The notes under the pieces are model-generated. The model saw only the letters and a list, made by a program, of their open reading frames with translations. It ran no database searches and was not told the DNA's origin. The translations under genes were made by a program, and so were the position numbers. Shown here piece by piece: positions 1-7,594 of a DNA stretch of 10,327 nucleotides. The stretch lies in the NCBI GenBank assembly GCA_044433325.1, contig JAWXTT010000078.1, forward strand, positions 1-10,327. The letters are read 5' to 3'. Source of the stretch: HGM05232 sp044433325. GTDB lineage: Bacteria > Bacteroidota > Bacteroidia > Bacteroidales > Muribaculaceae. Numbering within the stretch: the first letter of the stretch is position 1; every line of letters begins with the position of its first letter.

Positions 1-1299
1 GCATTAGGTGAAATTGAGGTTGACTTAGGCACTCAACGTGATCTATTCTATCGTGAAGGACGTGACGCTGAGGCTAAACGTATCTATGAACGTGTTACTT
101 ATGATGTAGAGATGATACGTGAAATGGGCTATTGTTCAGGAATTGAGAATTACTCACGCTACTTTGATGGTCGTGAACCAGGTATGCGTCCATTCTGTCT
201 ATTGGACTATTTCCCTGATGACTTCTTGACTATTATAGATGAGAGCCATGTCACCATACCTCAGATTAGAGCTATGTATGGTGGTGACCTTTCACGTAAA
301 TCTAATCTTGTTGAGTATGGTTTTAGATTACCTGCTGCTATTGACAATAGACCGTTGAAGTTTGAGGAGTTTGAATCGCTAACACCACAAGTGGTACACG
401 TTAGTGCAACACCAGCAGATTATGAACTGAATAAATCTGAAGGTGAGTATGTCGAGCAGATTATACGTCCAACAGGATTATTAGATCCCGTAATATCGGT
501 ACGCCCCTCACGCGGACAGATAGATAATCTACTTGAGGAGATACAGCTACGCATTGAACTAAATGAGCGTGTACTAGTTACCACACTGACTAAACGTATG
601 GCTGAGGAGCTAACAGATTACCTAACTAAGATAGATATTCAATGTGCATATATCCACTCAGATGTTGACACTCTAGACCGTATAAAGATTATTGACCAAC
701 TGCGTGCTGGTGAAATAGATGTACTGATAGGTGTAAACCTACTGCGCGAGGGGTTAGATCTTCCAGAGGTATCGTTAGTAGCTATTATCGATGCTGACAA
801 GGAGGGTTTCTTACGCTCACAACGCGCCTTGACACAGACAGCTGGGCGTGCTGCACGTAATCTTAATGGCTTAGTCATAATGTATGCAGACAAAATTACT
901 GACTCGATGCGACGTACCATTGATGAAACGGAGCGTCGCCGTACTATCCAAATGGAGTATAATCAGAATAACAATGTTACGCCACAAGCGATAATCAAGA
1001 AACATACCTCAGCCCTAAGTAGCAACAACTATCAGGAGCAGGAGCAGACAAATAGTCGTAATAAACGTGGCAGCAAAGCAAAATCAAAAGAATATATTAA
1101 CCAATTGCCTGAGCAACCACAACAATTAGCAGCAGAAACTAATATCAAAAATATGACATCAGCTGAGATTAAAGATAATATCGAACGGTTACGTAGTCAA
1201 ATGGTTGCAGCAGCTAAAGCAATGGAATTTATTGAGGCGGCACAACTACGCGATCAGATAATCAAACTTGAACAATTAATAGTAGATACTCAACAATAG
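1..1299 (+). CDS. uvrB: UvrABC excinuclease subunit B, C-terminal ~432 residues (5' end outside the window)
   Basis: UvrB is the DNA-damage verification helicase of nucleotide excision repair. It is loaded by UvrA, probes the strand with a beta-hairpin and recruits UvrC for the dual incision in the cytosol. The frame is open from base 1, so the ATG at 112 is internal; about 432 of the family's usual ~670 residues are visible. Seen directly: the UvrB-typical stretch YCSGIENYSRYFDGR near 127-171, the helicase motif II variant DESH at 238-249, SATPADYEL (motif III region) near 400-430, the GVNLLREGLDLPEVS segment (motif V), and QTAGRAARN (motif VI, arginine finger) at 835-861. A less conserved Gln/Asn/Lys-rich linker follows, then a C-terminal UVR helical hairpin (about 1153-1290) of the kind that binds UvrC. 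The N-terminal Walker A region lies upstream. The gene ends in TAG, 17 bp before ygiQ on the same strand, which suggests co-transcription. Identification is secure. Confidence 0.97.
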   Translation, partial: ALGEIEVDLGTQRDLFYREGRDAEAKRIYERVTYDVEMIREMGYCSGIENYSRYFDGREPGMRPFCLLDYFPDDFLTIIDESHVTIPQIRAMYGGDLSRKSNLVEYGFRLPAAIDNRPLKFEEFESLTPQVVHVSATPADYELNKSEGEYVEQIIRPTGLLDPVISVRPSRGQIDNLLEEIQLRIELNERVLVTTLTKRMAEELTDYLTKIDIQCAYIHSDVDTLDRIKIIDQLRAGEIDVLIGVNLLREGLDLPEVSLVAIIDADKEGFLRSQRALTQTAGRAARNLNGLVIMYADKITDSMRRTIDETERRRTIQMEYNQNNNVTPQAIIKKHTSALSSNNYQEQEQTNSRNKRGSKAKSKEYINQLPEQPQQLAAETNIKNMTSAEIKDNIERLRSQMVAAAKAMEFIEAAQLRDQIIKLEQLIVDTQQ

Positions 1300-1316
1300 A
1301 ACTCCCCTACACAATT

Positions 1317-3266
1317 ATGACAAACAATAGATTAAATGATAAAAAACAGTGGCTACCAACTACTAAAAAGGAGGTTGAACTACTAGGTTGGGACTACATT
1401 GATGTAATACTATTCTCTGGGGATGCTTATATAGATCACCCATCTATGGGTAGTGCCGTTATTGGACGCGTACTAGAGCGTGCAGGCTACCGTGTAGCTA
1501 TTATTCCTCAGCCTAATTGGCAGGATGATTTACGTGACTTCCGCAAACTAGGTGCTCCTCGTCTATTCTTTGGGGTTTCAGCAGGAGCTATGGACTCAAT
1601 GGTTAATCACTACACCGCGGCACGTCGTCGTCGTAGTGACGATGCTTACACCCCTGATGCTCGTCACGGTATGCGTCCTGATTATCCAACTATTGTTTAT
1701 ACCGACGCTATTCGCGCACAATATCCTGACACCCCAATCATAATTGGTGGAATTGAAGCATCGCTACGCCGTCTATCGCACTATGATTATTGGCAAGATA
1801 AGCTACGTCCATCTATCTTAGCTGATTGCAAAGCTGATATGCTAATTTATGGTATGGGTGAGAAACCTATACTAGAGATAGCCCAAGCATTAAGCGATGG
1901 CAAGAGCATTTCAGAGCTAACTGATATTAAACAAACAACAATCAAACAACCAATATCAGCACTACCAACAACACGTGATACTGCTGAACATTATATATTA
2001 AACTCATTCACTGATTGCCTTAAAGATAAGCGCAAGCAAGCTGAGAATTTTAAATATATCGAGATTGAATCCAACCGCACCTTAGGGCGTACCCTTTGGC
2101 AAGAAACCGAAAATGGAGTTGCAATAAAGGTAAATGGGACAAATCCACCATTGAGTGAATCAGAACTGGATGCTGTATATGACTTACCATATACCCGACT
2201 ACCACACCCTAAATATCGTAACAAGCGTATTCCTGCATATGAGATGATACGCCACTCGGTAACGCTACATCGTGGATGTTTCGGTGGATGTTCATTCTGC
2301 ACAATTTCAGCTCATCAAGGTAAATTTATATCTTCACGAAGTAAAGAATCAATCCTACGTGAAGTTAGAAAAGTTATAGCAATGGAGGATTTCAAAGGTC
2401 ATATCTCAGATCTAGGGGGTCCATCAGCTAATATGTATAAGCTAGGGGGGATTAATCGTGATATATGCACCAAATGTACCAAGCCATCCTGCCTACACCC
2501 AACGGTATGCAAAAACCTTGACACTAACCACACCCCATTACTTGAAATTTATCGTGCAGTAGATGCTATACCATCAGTAAAAAAATCATTTATTGGTAGT
2601 GGAGTGCGTTATGACTTATCAATGAGCTCTTATGACGAAAAGAGCCGTACAGCAAACCGAATATATAACGAAGAACTAATCCGAAACCACGTTTCAGGAC
2701 GCTTGAAGGTAGCCCCTGAACACACCTCTGATAAGGTATTGAACTGCATGCGTAAACCATCATTCAAACTATTTGAAGAGTTCAAACAGCTATTCGACAA
2801 TATAAATAAGAAACATGAAATCAATCAACAGTTAATCCCATATTTTATATCATCACACCCTGAGTGTAGCGAGATGGATATGGCAGAATTAGCTACAAAA
2901 ACTAAAGAGTTAAATTTCCATCTTGAACAGGTGCAAGATTTCACACCAACCCCTATGACACTATCTACCGAGATATATTATAGTGGTTACCATCCATACA
3001 CATTTAAACCTATTAGTACAGCCAAAGAGAAGGATGAAAAGCTAGCACAACGTCGATATTTCTTCTGGTACTCACCAGATTACCGTGCCGAGATAGTACA
3101 GAGCCTTACACGTATGAATCGTCACGATTTAATATCAAAGTTATATCCTAATAGAGGTAATAAGGATAAGAATAACAGTAAGCAGGAAAATAGTAAATCT
3201 AAAGAATTTCGCCGTAACAACTCAAATAGTAAAAAAATTAACAAAAAACCAACTAAGAAATACTAA
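1317..3266 (+). CDS. ygiQ: YgiQ-family radical SAM protein (UPF0313), complete
   Basis: This 649-residue protein belongs to the YgiQ radical SAM family, whose substrate is not established. An N-terminal region (about 15-310) has the family's opening SGDAYIDHPSMGSAVIGRVLE. The radical SAM core follows, with the 4Fe-4S motif C321-x3-C325-x2-C328 (nucleotides 2277-2300) that binds the cluster and S-adenosylmethionine. Downstream is a second cysteine set, C384-x2-C387-x4-C392-x5-C398, typical of YgiQ and able to hold another cluster or zinc. The conserved C-terminal part includes VKKSFIGSGVRYDL and the QVQDFTPTPMT stretch. The last ~40 residues are a Lys/Asn/Ser-rich, probably disordered tail. 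The ATG at 1317 is the first in frame after uvrB stops and gives the family's normal start. No terminator is visible before or after the gene, so read-through from uvrB and into the next gene is possible. Family assignment is secure; the reaction is unknown. Confidence 0.95.
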   Translation: MTNNRLNDKKQWLPTTKKEVELLGWDYIDVILFSGDAYIDHPSMGSAVIGRVLERAGYRVAIIPQPNWQDDLRDFRKLGAPRLFFGVSAGAMDSMVNHYTAARRRRSDDAYTPDARHGMRPDYPTIVYTDAIRAQYPDTPIIIGGIEASLRRLSHYDYWQDKLRPSILADCKADMLIYGMGEKPILEIAQALSDGKSISELTDIKQTTIKQPISALPTTRDTAEHYILNSFTDCLKDKRKQAENFKYIEIESNRTLGRTLWQETENGVAIKVNGTNPPLSESELDAVYDLPYTRLPHPKYRNKRIPAYEMIRHSVTLHRGCFGGCSFCTISAHQGKFISSRSKESILREVRKVIAMEDFKGHISDLGGPSANMYKLGGINRDICTKCTKPSCLHPTVCKNLDTNHTPLLEIYRAVDAIPSVKKSFIGSGVRYDLSMSSYDEKSRTANRIYNEELIRNHVSGRLKVAPEHTSDKVLNCMRKPSFKLFEEFKQLFDNINKKHEINQQLIPYFISSHPECSEMDMAELATKTKELNFHLEQVQDFTPTPMTLSTEIYYSGYHPYTFKPISTAKEKDEKLAQRRYFFWYSPDYRAEIVQSLTRMNRHDLISKLYPNRGNKDKNNSKQENSKSKEFRRNNSNSKKINKKPTKKY

Positions 3267-3274
3267 AATTTAGC

Positions 3275-3282
3275 TATCTTTG
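3275..3282 (+). promoter_or_regulatory. Possible -7 element of a Bacteroidota promoter for the first GDPD gene
   Basis: TATCTTTG matches the Bacteroidota -7 consensus TAnnTTTG and lies 43 bp before the ATG at 3326. No TTTG or TTG is present about 20 bp upstream, where the -33 element should be, so this is a half-match only. The gene could instead be read through from ygiQ, since no terminator separates them. The leader between this element and the start is very A/T-rich, as is common for translation starts in this phylum. Confidence 0.4.
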
Positions 3283-3325
3283 TAAACAGACAATTAACTT
3301 AAATACAAATAATTAACTAATCTTT

Positions 3326-5335
3326 ATGAGAAATTTATCTTTACTATTTTTTATGTTGGTATTAACCATACCAACTTATGCATGGAAGCCTATCTTCGTT
3401 GGGCACCGTGGTTCATACCGCGGAGTAGCAAACACAGCTGAAGCGTTCCGCAATGGCGTTGACGTATATGGCTATGATGGACTAGAGTGTGATATACGTG
3501 TAACCTCTGATGGTGAATATGTAATTATGCATGATGAAACAACTACATCACTAGGTGGTAGCCTAACTGTGACTGAAGCAACCTTAGCCGAGCTAAAAGC
3601 TGAAACTCTTACACAAACACGCAGTGGCAACACCTACACAGGAACTATATGTACCGCAGCTGAATATCTTGACATCTGTAACGAAAAGGGAGCATTTCCA
3701 GTTATTGAGCTAAAATGGACAGATGGTATCAATAGTAACGACATGAGCAATTTCCCAGGTCTAATGGAGCTAGTTGTCGAGAAGGGATTATTAGATAAAG
3801 CTATCTTCCTAACCTCAATGCAAGCATCTATTGAATATATTCGCACCAACTACCCAACAGCAACTTGTCAATTCTTAACAGGAGAATATTGGGCTAACCA
3901 TGTTGATTGGTGTATTGAGTGGAATGTAGCTCCAAGTATTCAATCAGGCTACTTTGATGCTAGCACAGTTAAACAATTCCACGAGTTGGGCTTTGATGTA
4001 GCAATGTGGACAGTTAATACTGAAGCTAACTACAAACTATATGGCAATATGGGTGTAGCTATGATGACTTGCGATTACCTATATGCTACTGAGATGGATG
4101 AATTAGATGACATTGATTGGGATGCAAGCGATGATCAAGATGCAGCCATTGAGCTGGAAACATCTGTTCTTTGGAGTCATACTTATGTTGATAACACCCT
4201 ACCAACAGACTTCCCAGTAGGTAGTGGCACATACTCATCTGCTCAACAAGCAACAGTTATTGATGGCATATTTTATGCTAATAACTATACAACTAGTGAA
4301 TTAGTAGCACTTGACCAGAATGGTTTTATTGAAACAGAATATACAGGAACCAATACACATGGTATAACTAGTGATGATGCAGGTAACCTAATCCAACGCA
4401 ACGACGGATTAACTGCAACACCTAACTCAATGTTAATTACTAAATATGGTGAAACATCAGCAAAAGAAATCAGTTTTGAGTTAATCAACCAGGGACAAAC
4501 TAACTTTATCTCAGCATCGGGAGATATCTTCTCTGAGGAGGGTGGTTACATTTACTTCTTCCCTAATGGACATAACTATGTAAACTTTGTGAAGATTGCT
4601 AATGGTGAACTTGTTGAGGTAACAGCATCTGAGGAGTTATCAACTACTGGCTCAACTGCAGGTATGGTTTATCCAATGGGTAACAACACTGACAATTTCA
4701 TCTACCAAGTACGTAACGTAGGTTACTACCTATACCAAGATGGTGAAGATATGGGAGATTATCTAACAGGTAGCTCATCAACAACAGCACCTGGACGTAA
4801 CAGTTCAATAGGTGGTGCATACCTTAACGTAGGTGGACATGATATATTTATCCACACATCAGGTACTAACTACAACGGAGGACTTACAGTACGTGATATG
4901 ACTGCTGATGGTGAAGTATTAGCAACATTCCCTGAGCTAGGTTCATTAGGATATTCAGGTAACCCATCAGTAGGTACATTTATCACACCTATCGAGATAT
5001 CTGAAAACTATTATATAGCATACGCATACACAATGGGTGGAGGTATTGCTGCTTATGAGATTGCATTAGAGGGTTCAAGCGTTGAGGATAACACAATTAT
5101 CCAAGATAAAACTGCTGAACTAAGCATATATCCTAATCCAGCAATCAATAATGTAACTATTAAATCTAGTGATGCTATTAATTCAATTGCAGTATATAGC
5201 ATCAATGGTGTTAAAGTTATAGATATTGCAGGTAATGGAGCTAACGCTGAAACTATTGAAGTTTCATCTCTACCACAAGGATTATATATTGTTAAGGTAA
5301 ATAATAGCGCAGTAACGCGCCTAATCAAAAGATAA
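3326..5335 (+). CDS. Secreted glycerophosphodiester phosphodiesterase family protein with T9SS sorting domain
   Basis: This 669-residue protein should hydrolyse glycerophosphodiesters to glycerol 3-phosphate and an alcohol. Residues 1-19 form a signal peptide (Met-Arg-Asn start, Leu/Phe-rich core, TYA before W20). The GDPD barrel spans about 22-252 and shows the family's catalytic and metal-binding pattern: H27-R28-G29, N36-T37, E54-x-D56, H69-D70, E128 in VIELKW, and W228 in the strand MWTVN. Residues ~280-590 are beta-rich with Gly/Asn/Asp turns and resemble propeller-like repeats; I do not recognise this region. Residues ~598-669 are a T9SS type A sorting domain: YPNP at 602-605, then VYSINGVKV, GLYIVKV and the basic end RLIKR. 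The protein is therefore expected to cross the outer membrane and be released or surface-anchored. The ATG at 3326 places the signal peptide correctly. It is tandem with a close paralogue 126 bp downstream. Enzyme family is secure; natural substrate is unknown. Confidence 0.9.
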   Translation: MRNLSLLFFMLVLTIPTYAWKPIFVGHRGSYRGVANTAEAFRNGVDVYGYDGLECDIRVTSDGEYVIMHDETTTSLGGSLTVTEATLAELKAETLTQTRSGNTYTGTICTAAEYLDICNEKGAFPVIELKWTDGINSNDMSNFPGLMELVVEKGLLDKAIFLTSMQASIEYIRTNYPTATCQFLTGEYWANHVDWCIEWNVAPSIQSGYFDASTVKQFHELGFDVAMWTVNTEANYKLYGNMGVAMMTCDYLYATEMDELDDIDWDASDDQDAAIELETSVLWSHTYVDNTLPTDFPVGSGTYSSAQQATVIDGIFYANNYTTSELVALDQNGFIETEYTGTNTHGITSDDAGNLIQRNDGLTATPNSMLITKYGETSAKEISFELINQGQTNFISASGDIFSEEGGYIYFFPNGHNYVNFVKIANGELVEVTASEELSTTGSTAGMVYPMGNNTDNFIYQVRNVGYYLYQDGEDMGDYLTGSSSTTAPGRNSSIGGAYLNVGGHDIFIHTSGTNYNGGLTVRDMTADGEVLATFPELGSLGYSGNPSVGTFITPIEISENYYIAYAYTMGGGIAAYEIALEGSSVEDNTIIQDKTAELSIYPNPAINNVTIKSSDAINSIAVYSINGVKVIDIAGNGANAETIEVSSLPQGLYIVKVNNSAVTRLIKR

Positions 5336-5364
5336 TTAACTAACTACATATAGTTGTACTACAG

Positions 5365-5397
5365 TGGGTGGCTAGCATGCAAATTGTTAGCCACCCA
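5365..5397 (+). terminator. Hairpin after the first GDPD gene, probable terminator
   Basis: A perfect 10 bp inverted repeat, TGGGTGGCTA (5365-5374) and TAGCCACCCA (5388-5397), surrounds a 13-base loop. It starts 29 bp after the stop codon at 5335. The stem is far more G/C-rich than the surrounding DNA. It is followed by ATTTGTATTTG, a weak T-rich tail rather than a clean T run, so termination may be incomplete. It would separate transcription of the two paralogues. Confidence 0.65.
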
Positions 5398-5398
5398 A

Positions 5399-5430
5399 TT
5401 TGTATTTGAACTACAATTTAATTACATTTG
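5399..5430 (+). promoter_or_regulatory. Bacteroidota-type promoter for the second GDPD gene
   Basis: TTTG at 5399-5402 and TACATTTG at 5423-5430 are 20 bp apart, a close match to the Bacteroidota housekeeping promoter (-33 TTTG, -7 TAnnTTTG). The element lies just after the terminator-like hairpin and about 31 bp before the ATG at 5462, leaving a short A/T-rich leader. A second TTTG at 5405-5408 is too close (14 bp) to serve as the -33. The match is by eye; no start site has been mapped. Confidence 0.65.
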
Positions 5431-5461
5431 TAAAAACTATATACATCTAAAACAATTAATT

Positions 5462-6577
5462 ATGAAAAAACTTTCTTTACTAGCATTTTTTGTACTATTA
5501 ACAATACCTAGTTACGCATGGAAACCAATCTTTGTAGGTCATAGAGGATCATATAGAGGGGTAGCTAATACCGCCGAAGCATTCCGCAACGGAGTTAACA
5601 ATTACGGTTACACAGGATTAGAGTGTGATGTGCGTGTGACTTCTGACGGCGAGTACGTAATTATGCACGATGAAACTACTACTTCACTAGGAGGAAGCCT
5701 AACAGTGGCAACATCAACACTAGCTGAACTAAAAGCTGAAACATTAACACAGACACGTAGCAGCGTTACATATACGGGAGAGATATGTACAGTTGCTGAG
5801 TATCTTGATATCTGTATTGAAAAGGGAGCATTCCCCGTGATAGAGTTAAAATGGACCACAGGTATCAACAATAACGATATGAGCAATTTCCCAGGACTTA
5901 TGGATTTAGTTATTGAAAAAGGTATATTAGAGGAAGCTATTTTCTTAACCTCAATGCAGACATCCATTGAATATATCCGTACCAACTACCCTACTGCAAC
6001 TTGTCAATTCCTTACTGGAGAGTATTGGGAAAATCATTTTGATTGGTGCGTTGAGTGGAACGTAATGCCTAGTATTGAATCAGGTAATTTTGATATCTAC
6101 ACAGTACAGAAATTTCGCAACGTAGGGCTAGATGTAGCTATGTGGACAGTAAATACAGAGACTAATTATTTAACCTATGGAAATGCAGGAGTTTGCATGA
6201 TGACTTGCGACTACCTATACGCCAATGAGATGCCTGAACTAGAGGATATAAACTGGGATGAAATACCTGTACGTTATGATCCTATCGAGATAGAAACAGA
6301 ATTACTATGGAGCTATCGTGATCGTGATGATAACCTACCCTATAACTTCCCTAGTGGCACATCTGAGATATACAACTCAGCATATCAGGCAACTGTTGTT
6401 GATGAAATATTCTACACTAATAACTACACAACAAGTAAACTGTTAGCTATAAAGAAAGATGGTACAATAACAGAAAGCACTGGTAGCAACTCACCAGGGA
6501 TAACACGTGATGATGCAGGAAATCTAATCCTTCGTAACGACGGAATTACTGAAACGCCAAACTCAATACTAATATAA
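5462..6577 (+). CDS. Truncated GDPD-family protein, the product expected from the second paralogue
   Basis: Normal translation from the ATG at 5462 gives 371 residues. They comprise a signal peptide (MKKLSLLAFF start, SYA before W20), a complete GDPD domain, and about 100 residues of the following beta-rich region. All catalytic positions seen in the upstream paralogue are kept: H27-R28-G29, N36, E54, D56, H69-D70, E128 and the MWTVN strand. An in-frame ATG at 5354 would add 36 residues (MYYSGWLACK...). It is rejected because it would bury the signal peptide and cover the hairpin and promoter. Without the sorting domain the product should stay in the periplasm instead of leaving by the T9SS. 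Whether the cut-off beta-rich module folds is uncertain. Confidence 0.7.
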   Translation: MKKLSLLAFFVLLTIPSYAWKPIFVGHRGSYRGVANTAEAFRNGVNNYGYTGLECDVRVTSDGEYVIMHDETTTSLGGSLTVATSTLAELKAETLTQTRSSVTYTGEICTVAEYLDICIEKGAFPVIELKWTTGINNNDMSNFPGLMDLVIEKGILEEAIFLTSMQTSIEYIRTNYPTATCQFLTGEYWENHFDWCVEWNVMPSIESGNFDIYTVQKFRNVGLDVAMWTVNTETNYLTYGNAGVCMMTCDYLYANEMPELEDINWDEIPVRYDPIEIETELLWSYRDRDDNLPYNFPSGTSEIYNSAYQATVVDEIFYTNNYTTSKLLAIKKDGTITESTGSNSPGITRDDAGNLILRNDGITETPNSILI

Positions 6578-7471
6578 CCTCGTGGTGAAACCAGCAATCC
6601 AACAGAGCTAAACTTCACATTACTAAAAAATGGACAGGCAGACTACATTACAGCATCAGGGGATATATTCTCAGCTGATGGAGGTTACATTTATATCTAT
6701 CCAAATGGTGAGAAATATGTAAACTTTATTAAAATTGCAAATGGAGCAATAGAATCTGTAACAATCTCTGACGAGCTATCAGTAGCAGCAACAACCTCAT
6801 CACTAGTAACCCCAATAGACAACGACCCTAACAATTTTATATATGAAGTTCCTAGCAACGGTTATTATCGCTATAAAGATGAAACAAACGCAGCAGACTA
6901 CCTAACAACAGGAGCTGTTACACGAGCTCCAGCACGTAATCTAACGTTAGGCGGTGCCTTGCTAATACTTGATGAACATGAAATATTAGTACATACCTCT
7001 GGCACAAATTACAATGGAGGGTTTACCATTAAAGATATGACAGCAGATAGTGAAACACTTAAAAACATAGATACTGTTGGTAGTAATGGAGTTACGGGCA
7101 ATCCATCTTTAGCAACATTCTTTACAGCTGTCAAAGAAACAGAAGCACGTTATACCCTATACGCATATACAATGGGAAATGGTTACGCAGCGTATGAAAT
7201 AGCACTATTAGGAGCAAGTGTTGATAAAGACATTATAGCTAATCAGAGCTCAATTATCACCACATATCCTAATCCAGCCACCAATAATATTACCATTAAC
7301 TATAACGAAGGGATAAATCAGATAGCACTCTTCACTATAAATGGTAACAAAATAATTGAGACCATATATACTGGTGAAAATATAGCAACTATTGATATTG
7401 AATCACTTCCCAAAGGTATCTATATATTAAAGATAAATAACAGTACCGCAACACGTATCATAAAGGAATAA
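6578..7471 (+). other. Untranslated C-terminal remainder of the second paralogue, including the T9SS sorting domain
   Basis: These 297 codons and a stop continue in exactly the frame of the upstream 371-codon part. They align with residues ~373-669 of the first GDPD protein at roughly half identity by eye. No plausible independent start is seen: an ATG-less stretch follows the TAA, and the TTG at 6959 falls in the middle of a conserved strand. The segment carries the rest of the beta-rich region and the sorting domain (YPNP, then LFTINGNKI and GIYILKI). It would be expressed only by read-through or after reversion of the TAA. Confidence 0.7.
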
Positions 7472-7495
7472 TAGTAAGTATTCCATCTAAAGGAG

Positions 7496-7585
7496 AGTTC
7501 TTAAAAACTGTTTTATCAATATTTAAGCGATATTGATGTAACAGTTGCTTTTCTCCCATTTTTTAAAGTGTCAGTTTTTAGAACT
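7496..7585. repeat. Nested inverted repeats downstream of the second GDPD gene
   Basis: An outer pair, AGTTCTTAAAAACTG (7496-7510) and CAGTTTTTAGAACT (7572-7585), is complementary apart from one extra T. An inner pair has 17-base arms, 7506-7522 and 7530-7546, with AACTGTT and ATCAATAT matching AACAGTT and ATATTGAT; only one T-T mismatch and one G-U pair interrupt it, around a 7-base loop. The two pairs share bases 7506-7510, so they cannot form fully at once. The inner hairpin is followed by GCTTTTCT, so it may act as a weak terminator for the GDPD gene. A small mobile-element remnant is another possibility. Confidence 0.5.
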
Positions 7586-7594
7586 ACCATAAAT

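Larger units (their letters stand above)
5462..7471 (+). pseudogene. Second GDPD/T9SS paralogue, interrupted by one in-frame TAA at 6575-6577
   Basis: Read through the internal stop, this frame has 669 codon positions plus a final stop, the same length as the upstream paralogue. It shares its whole architecture: signal peptide (1-19), GDPD domain (~22-252), beta-rich region, and a T9SS sorting domain with TYPNP near 7264-7278, GIYILKI near 7414-7434 and the end TRIIKE. The only lesion I find is TAA at codon 372. The matching codon of the upstream gene is ACT (4439-4441). Both sides of the stop stay in the same frame, with no other stop between 6578 and the terminal TAA at 7469-7471, and the protein there remains clearly homologous (for example ASGDIFS, HTSGTNYNGG, YAYTMGNGYAAYEIAL). 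No frameshift is needed. It could be a recent nonsense pseudogene, a functional truncated enzyme, a read-through gene or a sequence error. Confidence 0.75.

Noticed and set aside
5354..5461. Upstream in-frame ATG at 5354 as start of the second GDPD gene
   Set aside because: It would put 36 residues before a clean signal peptide and would overlap the terminator hairpin and promoter. The ATG at 5462 matches the start of the paralogue exactly.
5608..5985. Minus-strand open frame of 125 codons inside the second GDPD gene
   Set aside because: It is antisense to the conserved catalytic domain and shows no recognisable protein features. A similar shorter frame opposite the first copy reflects the conserved coding strand.
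6575..6577. TAA reassigned as a sense codon
   Set aside because: ygiQ, the first GDPD gene, the PII-like gene and the permease all end in TAA at the expected family lengths.
6959..7471. Separate 170-residue gene starting at TTG 6959
   Set aside because: It is in the same frame as the interrupted GDPD gene, begins inside a conserved strand and has no leader or promoter of its own. It is the tail of the interrupted gene.
7458..7559. Minus-strand 33-codon frame (ATG at 7559) in the convergent spacer
   Set aside because: It lies beyond the bidirectional terminator for minus-strand transcription, overlaps the end of the GDPD gene and coincides with the hairpin arms. No family is recognisable, so the evidence for coding is too weak.
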